Shown here: positions 1-6,594 of the stretch, piece by piece | How the letters are laid out: every line of letters begins with the position of its first letter | Numbering within the stretch: position 1 is the first letter of the stretch | Origin: an uncultured Oscillospiraceae bacterium | Lineage (GTDB): Bacteria; Bacillota_A; Clostridia; Oscillospirales; Oscillospiraceae | Direction of reading: 5' to 3' | Assembly: GCA_900770015.1 (NCBI GenBank) | Contig: CAAGIU010000050.1 | Coordinates: 1-6,594, forward strand | DNA: 6,594 nt | Program-made: the position numbers and the translations under genes | Notes under the pieces: model-generated | Database searches by the model: none | What the model saw: the letters and a program-made list of their open reading frames with translations, nothing else | What the model was told of the DNA's origin: nothing

Positions 1-20
1 CGCTGCCCAACCATCCAACG

Positions 21-90
21 GAGTACCCTCTCAGTCAGCCTGTTCGGCTGACAGCTCTCCCAAAGGGAGAGCCAAGGGCGCTGCCGCGCC
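21..90. repeat. Three-hairpin intergenic repeat, probably a dispersed MITE-like element
   Basis: Three perfect hairpins stand one after another. The first pairs GTCAGCC (34-40) with GGCTGAC (46-52) around a 5-base loop. The second pairs GCTCTCCC (54-61) with GGGAGAGC (65-72) around AAA. The third pairs GGCGC (77-81) with GCGCC (86-90) around TGCC. The stretch is non-coding and lies just downstream of the last gene. From memory, near-identical blocks with variable first stems occur many times between genes in Faecalibacterium and related Oscillospirales; I could not search. No transposase or clear outer inverted repeats are visible, and the left limit is uncertain because the window begins here. 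No T-run follows any stem, so it is not a classical intrinsic terminator, though the folded RNA could protect or end the upstream transcript. The hairpins are certain; the repeat identity is inference. Confidence 0.6.
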
Positions 91-121
91 AGTGCGACAT
101 ATTACAATTTCTTGAAATGCG

Positions 122-919
122 TTAACCCAATAAGGACTTTTTGTTCTGCGCCTGCATAATCTTCAGACCCAGTTCAAAGGCCAGCAGGGCGATTTTCCCC
201 TTGTCATCCAATCGTGTTTTTCCGGACAGACTGCGCGGATCCCAGACTGCCTGATCCAGATTGTCCCCTGCATAGAAAAACTCAAAGAAATCCACGCCCC
301 GGAAATCCGCTGCTGCCTGCATTCCGGCGCACTCCATTTCCACGCAGATGGCTCCCTGGGCCTTTCGCCTGGCGACCTTCTCTCTTGTTTCCCGGTAGGG
401 GGCATCCGTCGTCCAGGTGGTTCCCTCAACGTAGGAATAGCCATGTTCCTCCAGAACCTGATGGAAGAGTTCCCGGTATTTGTGATTCACCGGGATGCTG
501 TCCGCAGGAGGGGCATAGTGATAGCTGCACCCCTCGTCCCGAAGCGCCCGGGAGGGAATGATGATGCCGCAGTCCTCAATATTCCGGTCCAGCACACCGC
601 AGTTTCCGAACAGGATCAGCTTTTTCATGCCCATGACAAGCATATCCTCGAAATCGCCGATGCAGGCGGGCTCCCCGACTCTGGATTCAAAAAAAGCAAA
701 CCGCTTGCCTTTGTAGTTCACGGCATAGATGGGCTGCTTTCCGTTGGCACCGCCAACCCGGGCAATCTCCTCCGGTTCAAAGAACGCAAGAACTGTTTCA
801 AACAAATGATGTGAAAAACAGGAAATCGTGATTTCCGGGTAATTTTCCACTCTTTTCTTTACGCACATATCCGCGTTGATCACAGCATCTTTACAGGGAT
901 CTAATTCCTCCAGCAGCAT
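122..919 (-). CDS. Nucleoside phosphorylase-family protein, substrate unknown
   Basis: This is a 265-residue cytoplasmic protein of the PNP/uridine phosphorylase superfamily, whose members cleave the glycosidic bond of nucleosides for salvage. The glycine-rich strand is LFGNCGVL (103-110). A TTDAPYRET segment (170-178) and the ribose-binding VEMECAGM (193-200) follow, and YAGDNLD (216-222) supplies the likely catalytic Asp219. Length is normal for the family. The frame stays open to 1234, but those extra codons overlap the end of valS and show no family resemblance. The ATG at 919 has GAGGTG (930-925) five bases upstream, so I start there. It lies just past the valS terminator with no evident promoter. 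Odd: the N-terminal GDPxR phosphate loop of PNP and uridine phosphorylase is not recognisable, and Leu103 and Asn106 sit where E. coli PNP has Arg87 and Ser90. A nucleosidase or a divergent phosphorylase are both possible. The family call is firm; the substrate cannot be told. Confidence 0.85.
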   Translation of the reverse strand: MLLEELDPCKDAVINADMCVKKRVENYPEITISCFSHHLFETVLAFFEPEEIARVGGANGKQPIYAVNYKGKRFAFFESRVGEPACIGDFEDMLVMGMKKLILFGNCGVLDRNIEDCGIIIPSRALRDEGCSYHYAPPADSIPVNHKYRELFHQVLEEHGYSYVEGTTWTTDAPYRETREKVARRKAQGAICVEMECAGMQAAADFRGVDFFEFFYAGDNLDQAVWDPRSLSGKTRLDDKGKIALLAFELGLKIMQAQNKKSLLG

Positions 920-940
920 AATAGCACCTCTCTTCTTTTG

Positions 941-977
941 AAAAACGCCCCGGTTGAGAAATGCGTCAACCGGGGCG
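941..977 (-). terminator. Intrinsic terminator of valS
   Basis: Read on the minus strand, CGCCCCGGTTGA (977-966) pairs perfectly with TCAACCGGGGCG (957-946) around an 8-base loop and is followed at once by TTTTT (945-941). A 12-bp GC-rich stem plus T-run is a textbook rho-independent terminator. It starts 15 bases after the valS stop codon. The next gene starts 21 bases beyond the T-run, so that gene must depend on read-through or on a promoter I could not identify. Confidence 0.93.
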
Positions 978-992
978 AAGTGGGAAATTGAT

Positions 993-3632
993 TTACAGCG
1001 CCTGCAGTGCGGCGAGGCTCTGCTCCAGACCGGCGATGAGATCGCGAGCCTTCTGGGCCTTCTCCCGCTCGGCGGCAACCACGGCTTCGGGCGCGCGGGA
1101 GACGAACTTCTCATTGGAGAGCTTGCCTTCCAGACTCTGCAGGTTCTTTCTGGCCTTCTCCAGCTCCTTGGAGATCCGCTCCAGCTCCTTGGCCACATCC
1201 ACCAGCTGTCCCATGGGGATATACAGCTTGGCATCGGAGGTGGCGCAGGTCACCATGCCGCTGAGGTTCTCGGGCTCGGCATCCAGAATGGTGACGCTGT
1301 CGGCGTAGGCCAGACGCTGGATGAAGCCCTCACCCTCGGTGAACACCTGGGGCTTGGAGGTCAGCACGTACAGCGCAGCCTTCTTGGAGGGAGGAACGTT
1401 CATCTCCGCCCGGCGGTTGCGGATGGAACGGATGGCGTTCATGACGGACTCCATGTGGGACTCCTCTTCCTTATACGCCAGATTCTCGCTGTATTCCGGC
1501 CACCTGGCAACGATCAGGGCATCGCCCTCGTGGGGCAGACTCTGCCAGATTTCCTCGGTGATGAAGGGCATGAAGGGATGCAGCAGCCGCAGCACCTGAT
1601 CCAGCACATACACCAGAACTGCAATGGCAGTCTGCTTCCGGTCTTCGTCCTCGCCATAGAGTCTGGCCTTGGTCAGCTCGATATACCAGTCGCAGTAGGT
1701 ATCCCAGATGAAGTCGTAGACCTTCTGGACGGCAACGCCCAGCTCGTACTTTTCCAGATTGTCGGTGACTTCGGCAATCAGGGTGTTCAGCTTGGACAGC
1801 ACCCACTTGTCGGAGATCTCCAGCTTGGCGGCCTCCGGCAGCGCATTGACGGAATCGCTAGACAGGTTCATCATGACATAGCGGGAGGCGTTCCACAGCT
1901 TGTTGGCAAAGTTGCGCATGGCCTCGCAGCGCTCGACATAGAAGCGCATGTCATTTCCGGGAGAGTTGCCGGTGACCATGTTCATTCTCAGGGCGTCACA
2001 GCCGTACCTGTCGATCATTTCCAGAGGATCGATGCCGTTGCCCAGGGACTTGCTCATCTTGCGGCCCTTGTCGTCGCGCACCAGGCCGTGGATCAGGACG
2101 GTGTGGAAGGGGGTCTTTCCGGTCTGCTCACAGCCGGAGAAGATCATTCTGGCAACCCAGAAGAAGATGATGTCGTAGCCGGTGACCAGCACGTCGGTGG
2201 GATAGAAGTAGTCAAGATCGCCGTTCTTTTCCGGCCAGCCCAGGGTCTCAAAAGGCCACAGGGCAGAAGAGAACCAGGTATCCAGCACGTCGGGATCCCG
2301 CTCGATGTTGGTGCTGCCGCACTTTTCGCACTTGCAGGCGTCCTCCCGGGAGACGGTGATGTGGCCGCAGTCGGCGCAGGTCCAGGCGGGAATCTGATGG
2401 CCCCACCAGAGCTGACGGGAGATACACCAGTCGCGGACATTTTCCATCCAGTTCAGATAGGTCTTGCTGAAGCGGTCGGGCACGAACTTGGTCTCGCCCT
2501 CTTTGACCACCCGGATGGCCTCCTCGGCCAGAGGCTTCATTTTCACGAACCACTGGGCGGAGATGATGGGCTCCACGTCGTTGTGGCAGCGGTAGCAGGT
2601 GCCGACGTTGTGGGAGTAATCCTCCACCTTGACCAGATATCCGCCTGCTTCCAGATCCTTGACGATCTGCTTCCGGGCTTCGTAGCGGTCCAGGCCCTCA
2701 TACTTGCCGCCGAATTCATTGACCTTGCCGTTGTCATCCAGAACGCGGATGACCTCCAGATTGTGGCGCAGGCCAACCTCGAAGTCGTTGGGGTCGTGGG
2801 CAGGGGTCATCTTCACGCAGCCGGTGCCGAACTCCATCTCCGCGTAGTCGTCAGCCACCACGGGGATTTCTTTGTTCACCAGAGGCAGAATGACCTTCTT
2901 GCCCACGATGGAGGTATAACGCGCATCGTTGGGGTTGACGCAGACGCCGCTGTCGCCCAGCATGGTTTCGGGACGGGTGGTGGCTACGATCACCTCGCCG
3001 GTGCCGTCGGCCAGAGGATAGCGGATGTGCCACAGATGGCCGGGCTTATCCACATACTCGACTTCCGCGTCACTCAGCGCGGTGACGCAGTGGGGGCACC
3101 AGTTGATGATGCGGCTTCCCTTGTAGATCAGGCCCTTTTCATACAGGTTGACAAAGACCTCGCGGACAGCCTTGGAGCAGCCCTCGTCCATGGTGAACCG
3201 GGCGCGGTCCCAGTCACAGCTGGCGCCCAGCTTCTTCTGCTGCTCCACAATGCGGTTGCCGTACTGGTGCTTCCAGGCCCACACCCGCTCCAGGAACTTT
3301 TCCCGGCCCAGGTCATAGCGGGTCAGACCCTCCTTGCGCAGCTCCTCCTCCACCTTGATCTGGGTGGCGATGCCGGCATGGTCAACGCCGGGGATCCACA
3401 GCGCATTGTATCCCTGCATTCTCTTGAAGCGGATCAGGGTGTCCTGCAGGGTTGCATCCATTGCGTGGCCCATATGCAGCTGGCCGGTAACATTGGGAGG
3501 GGGCATGACGATGGTAAAGGGCTTCTTGCTCTCATCCTTCTCGGCGTGGAAGTAGCCGCCCTGCTGCCACATGTCGTAGATTCTGGATTCCACGGCCTGA
3601 GGCTCATACACTTTGGGTAATTCTCTTGCCAT
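993..3632 (-). CDS. valS: Valyl-tRNA synthetase (ValRS)
   Basis: Class I aminoacyl-tRNA synthetase that activates valine with ATP and charges tRNA-Val in the cytoplasm. It is complete at 879 residues, the usual bacterial length. In order: the nucleotide-binding PPPNVTG and HMGH signature (44-56), [10 protein letters not shown] (82-91), the CP1 editing domain (about 190-345) with [10 protein letters not shown] (218-227) and AHDPNDFE (278-285), [10 protein letters not shown] (402-411), [10 protein letters not shown] (451-460) and KMSKS (525-529). An anticodon-binding helical domain follows (about 605-760), and a charged coiled-coil tail (about 810-879) is typical of ValRS. Cysteine pairs at 179/182, 346/349, 419/422 and 435/438 look zinc-binding. 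The editing domain would remove mischarged Thr-tRNA-Val. The ATG at 3632 has AAAGGAG (3645-3639) six bases upstream and gives the expected N-terminus. Expression is controlled by the T-box leader just upstream, and the message ends in its own terminator. I am confident it is ValRS rather than IleRS or LeuRS from the motif set and the coiled-coil tail. Confidence 0.98.
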   Translation of the reverse strand: MARELPKVYEPQAVESRIYDMWQQGGYFHAEKDESKKPFTIVMPPPNVTGQLHMGHAMDATLQDTLIRFKRMQGYNALWIPGVDHAGIATQIKVEEELRKEGLTRYDLGREKFLERVWAWKHQYGNRIVEQQKKLGASCDWDRARFTMDEGCSKAVREVFVNLYEKGLIYKGSRIINWCPHCVTALSDAEVEYVDKPGHLWHIRYPLADGTGEVIVATTRPETMLGDSGVCVNPNDARYTSIVGKKVILPLVNKEIPVVADDYAEMEFGTGCVKMTPAHDPNDFEVGLRHNLEVIRVLDDNGKVNEFGGKYEGLDRYEARKQIVKDLEAGGYLVKVEDYSHNVGTCYRCHNDVEPIISAQWFVKMKPLAEEAIRVVKEGETKFVPDRFSKTYLNWMENVRDWCISRQLWWGHQIPAWTCADCGHITVSREDACKCEKCGSTNIERDPDVLDTWFSSALWPFETLGWPEKNGDLDYFYPTDVLVTGYDIIFFWVARMIFSGCEQTGKTPFHTVLIHGLVRDDKGRKMSKSLGNGIDPLEMIDRYGCDALRMNMVTGNSPGNDMRFYVERCEAMRNFANKLWNASRYVMMNLSSDSVNALPEAAKLEISDKWVLSKLNTLIAEVTDNLEKYELGVAVQKVYDFIWDTYCDWYIELTKARLYGEDEDRKQTAIAVLVYVLDQVLRLLHPFMPFITEEIWQSLPHEGDALIVARWPEYSENLAYKEEESHMESVMNAIRSIRNRRAEMNVPPSKKAALYVLTSKPQVFTEGEGFIQRLAYADSVTILDAEPENLSGMVTCATSDAKLYIPMGQLVDVAKELERISKELEKARKNLQSLEGKLSNEKFVSRAPEAVVAAEREKAQKARDLIAGLEQSLAALQAL

Positions 3633-3646
3633 ATTGTTCTCCTTTC

Positions 3647-3684
3647 AAAAAAGAAACGCCCCGAGTCATAACTGACTCAGGGCG
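3647..3684 (-). terminator. Regulated leader terminator of the valS T-box
   Basis: CGCCCTGAGTCA (3684-3673) pairs with TGACTCGGGGCG (3668-3657), 12 bp with one G-U pair, around a GTTA loop, followed by TTTCTTTTTT (3656-3647). It would stop transcription when tRNA-Val is charged. Its 5' strand is taken by the antiterminator when uncharged tRNA binds. The valS ribosome binding site begins just past the T-run and is not hidden in the stem, so control should act on transcription rather than translation. Confidence 0.94.
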
Positions 3685-3708
3685 AAAAAATTTCCGCGGT
3701 ACCACCTG
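3678..3708 (-). promoter_or_regulatory. T-box antiterminator
   Basis: CAGG (3708-3705) pairs with CCTG (3681-3678), and GCG (3697-3695) pairs with CGC (3684-3682). Between the two helices is the 7-base bulge TGGTACC (3704-3698), the invariant T-box element. UGGU would pair with an uncharged 3' end ACCA, so the tRNA discriminator base should be A, as expected for tRNA-Val. The segment CGCCCTG (3684-3678) is also the 5' strand of the terminator, so the two folds exclude each other. Confidence 0.93.
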
Positions 3709-3791
3709 AATTCCCGAAATGAATCGGGCACTCTTGCGCGTTAACGGGCGAAATCCGTATTCTCCTACTGCTTTTTCAGAGAATCCACTCC

Positions 3792-3873
3792 CGGGCGACC
3801 TGCAGCATAAGCCAAATATGTGCTTTCACCAGCCGCACACTCTCTGACATGGCTTGGGAAGCTGCTCCTCCCG
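3792..3873 (-). promoter_or_regulatory. T-box Stem I with GUC (valine) specifier loop
   Basis: The helices can be traced directly. CGGG (3873-3870) pairs with CCCG (3795-3792). GCAGC (3865-3861) pairs with GCTGC (3806-3802). AAGCCA (3855-3850) pairs with TGGCTT (3814-3809). GTGTGC (3840-3835) pairs with GCACAT (3823-3818), with one G-U pair. Between the first two helices lies an internal loop, AGGA on one side and AGGTCG on the other. Read as AG-GTC-G it puts a valine codon followed by a purine in the specifier position. The fold comes from manual pairing; the exact loop register is inference, but GTC is the only valine codon in that loop and valS lies downstream. Confidence 0.82.
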
Positions 3874-3891
3874 TTCTGCGTGTTTTCCATC

Positions 3892-3920
3892 ATTCTAATG
3901 TATGTATTCCCTTTTGTCAA
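3892..3920 (-). promoter_or_regulatory. Sigma-A-type promoter of the valS leader
   Basis: A perfect -35 box TTGACA (3920-3915), a 17-base spacer and TAGAAT as the -10 box (3897-3892, five of six matches to consensus) predict a start near 3885. That is just upstream of the first T-box helix. It lies in the AT-rich gap 55 bases after the recR stop, so valS should be transcribed separately from the dnaX-ebfC-recR group. Confidence 0.88.
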
Positions 3921-3943
3921 CCTATTTTTCCGCAAGTCGCGGT

Positions 3944-3960
3944 AAAAAAGGGCATCAGCC
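3944..3960 (-). terminator. Weak possible terminator after recR
   Basis: Fifteen bases or so after the recR stop, GGC (3960-3958) and GCC (3953-3951) can pair around TGAT, followed by C and six T residues (3949-3944). A 3-bp stem is poor for an intrinsic terminator, so the call rests mainly on the T-run and on the position between recR and the valS promoter. Some read-through from recR into the valS leader is possible. Confidence 0.3.
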
Positions 3961-3974
3961 AACCTGAAAATGCG

Positions 3975-4574
3975 CTACATTTCCTGACGGCCTTCCAGTG
4001 CCCGGGAAAGGGTCACTTCGTCCGCGTATTCCAGCTGGCTTCCCACGGGTACGCCGTAGGCCAGACGGGTCACTTTGACCTCCATGGGCCGCAGGAGTCT
4101 GGAAATGTACATGGCTGTTGCCTCGCCCTCGGTGTCGGGGTTGGTGGCCATAATGACCTCCCGGACGTTGCCGGAGCCAACCCGGAGCAGCAGCTCGCGG
4201 ATGCGGATATCCTCCTGGGTCACATGGTTCAGCGGGGAAATGACGCCGTGAAGGACGTGATATACGCCCCGGAATTCCCGGGAGCGCTCCATGGCGATGA
4301 CATCCCTGGGTTCGGCAACCACGCAGATCACATCCTGATCCCGGGTGGGATCGTCGCAGATGGCGCAGATTTCCCGATCGGTCAGGTTCTGACAGCAGGG
4401 GCAGGTATGAACCTCCTGCTTTGCCTTCACAATGGCGTCTGCAAAGGCCTGGGCATCCGCCAAAGGCAGCTCCAGAACGTGAAACGCCAGTCTCTGGGCA
4501 GTTTTGCCGCCGATGCCGGGGAGTCGGGCAAACTGGTCTGCAAGGTTCTGCAGCGCAGCCGGAAAAAACTGCAT
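3975..4574 (-). CDS. recR: Recombination mediator protein RecR
   Basis: RecR acts with RecO (and RecF) to load RecA on SSB-coated single-stranded DNA during gap repair. It forms ring-shaped oligomers in the cytoplasm. At 199 residues it has the usual length. It shows the N-terminal helix-hairpin-helix LPGIGGKTAQRLAFH (18-32), a four-cysteine zinc finger (C58, C61, C70, C73) and a Toprim domain. The Toprim part runs from VICVVAEPRD (82-91) through ATNPDTEGEAT (143-153), with the conserved Glu88 and the acidic DTEGE stretch. The C-terminal VTRLAYGVPVGSQLEYAD segment (168-185) is typical of RecR. The ATG at 4574 is preceded by GGGAGG four bases upstream, in the 10-base gap after ebfC, so the two are surely co-transcribed. 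The stop codon is TAG. Nothing unusual is seen. Confidence 0.98.
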   Translation of the reverse strand: MQFFPAALQNLADQFARLPGIGGKTAQRLAFHVLELPLADAQAFADAIVKAKQEVHTCPCCQNLTDREICAICDDPTRDQDVICVVAEPRDVIAMERSREFRGVYHVLHGVISPLNHVTQEDIRIRELLLRVGSGNVREVIMATNPDTEGEATAMYISRLLRPMEVKVTRLAYGVPVGSQLEYADEVTLSRALEGRQEM

Positions 4575-4584
4575 ACTGCCTCCC

Positions 4585-4929
4585 TCAGAACAGACCGCCC
4601 AGGTTCAGCCCGCCGGTGAGACGGGACATGTTGTTGGCCGCCTCGCTGTCCGCAGTCCGCATGGCCTCGTTGACGGCTGCCATGATGGTGTCCTGGAGCA
4701 TTTCCACATCCTCGGGGTCCACTGCCTCGGGATTGATGGTAAGCTCCGTCAGCTCATGCTTGCCGTTGACCGTTGCCGTCACCATGCCGCCGCCTGCCTT
4801 TGCGGTGAAGGTCTTGTTCTCCTGCTCCTGCTGCATGCGGAGCATCTCCTGCTGCATTTTCTGGGCCTGCTTCAGCATTGCACTCTGGTTCATGCCGCCG
4901 GGCATGCCGCGAAATCCACCTTTGGCCAT
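4585..4929 (-). CDS. ebfC: YbaB/EbfC family nucleoid-associated protein
   Basis: A small DNA-binding protein of 114 residues. Characterised members form dimers that bind DNA and affect nucleoid organisation and gene expression, but the exact role here cannot be told from sequence. The N-terminus is glycine- and methionine-rich (1-18) and leads into the Gln/Met-rich helix MLKQAQKMQQEMLRMQQEQ (18-36). The beta part then follows: GGGMVTATVNGKHELTELTI (46-65), NPEAVDPEDVEMLQDTI (66-82) and a C-terminal helix. The tail after residue 100 is Gly/Leu-rich. The ATG at 4929 has AGGAG about nine bases upstream. It lies 26 bases after dnaX and 10 bases before recR, the order found across many bacteria, which supports the assignment. 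Confidence 0.96.
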   Translation of the reverse strand: MAKGGFRGMPGGMNQSAMLKQAQKMQQEMLRMQQEQENKTFTAKAGGGMVTATVNGKHELTELTINPEAVDPEDVEMLQDTIMAAVNEAMRTADSEAANNMSRLTGGLNLGGLF

Positions 4930-4955
4930 AACAAATATCTCCTGTTCTATTAAAA

Positions 4956-6563
<1,608 letters not shown>

Positions 6564-6572
6564 ATTGAACGC

Positions 6573-6578
6573 CTCCTT
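6573..6578 (-). promoter_or_regulatory. dnaX ribosome binding site that selects the GTG start
   Basis: AGGAGG (6578-6573) lies eight bases before GTG (6563-6561). An ATG overlaps it at 6565-6563 (AATGTG), but that frame meets a stop after about 25 codons and does not encode DnaX. GTG is therefore the start, with excellent spacing. Confidence 0.88.
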
Positions 6579-6594
6579 CCTGAAAAAATCACCG

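Larger units (their letters stand above)
3647..3885 (-). promoter_or_regulatory. Valine T-box riboswitch leader of valS
   Basis: The leader senses uncharged tRNA-Val and controls read-through into valS. In transcript order it holds Stem I (about 3873-3792), a hairpin ATTCTC/GAGAAT (3784-3779 with 3764-3759), a Stem III-like region containing CCGTTA and AGAGTG (3747-3729), the T-box core CAGGTGGTACCGCGG (3708-3694) and a terminator (3684-3647). The distal loop has GGTGAAA (3830-3824) and the AG-rich bulge has CAGAGAG (3846-3840), both usual Stem I signatures. GTC at 3799-3797 sits in the internal loop expected to hold the specifier, and it is a valine codon matching a GAC anticodon. Stem I is fairly compact. 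With the promoter it fills the 342-base gene-free gap between recR and valS. The start at 3885 is estimated from the -10 box. Confidence 0.95.

Overview
The window looks like chromosomal core sequence from a moderately GC-rich member of the Bacillota, most likely a gut clostridium of the Oscillospirales (Oscillospiraceae/Ruminococcaceae) type. Three things suggest this. The gene order dnaX-ebfC-recR is the common bacterial replication/repair cluster. A tRNA-sensing T-box leader controls valS, which is typical of Gram-positive bacteria. A multi-hairpin intergenic repeat at the left edge resembles repeats I remember from Faecalibacterium-like genomes (from memory, not searched). No phage, plasmid, CRISPR or transposase gene is visible.

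Every gene lies on the minus strand, so transcription runs from right to left. At the right is dnaX (clamp-loader gamma/tau), with a GTG start and a strong ribosome binding site at the very edge. It is followed at short distances by ebfC/ybaB (26 bases) and recR (10 bases), which look like one operon whose promoter lies outside the window. The 342 bases between recR and valS contain no gene. They hold a weak possible recR terminator, a sigma-A-type promoter (TTGACA, 17-base spacer, TAGAAT) and a full T-box riboswitch. Its parts can be traced base by base: a Stem I with a GUC valine specifier, the 7-base UGGUACC bulge in the antiterminator, and a competing intrinsic terminator with a T-run just before the valS ribosome binding site.

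valS is full length with all expected motifs and ends in a strong intrinsic terminator. Only 21 bases beyond that terminator's T-run starts a nucleoside phosphorylase-family gene (265 residues). It has no visible promoter of its own, and its phosphate-binding motifs differ from the well-known enzymes. The last 120 bases hold three consecutive hairpins that I read as a dispersed, probably non-coding repeat.

Functionally this is housekeeping: DNA polymerase loading, a nucleoid-associated protein and recombinational repair on one side, valyl-tRNA charging under feedback from uncharged tRNA-Val on the other, then a probable nucleoside salvage enzyme. I found no convincing new multi-gene system. 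The points most worth a second look are the compact valine T-box, the left-edge repeat, and the unusual phosphate site and expression of the phosphorylase-like gene.
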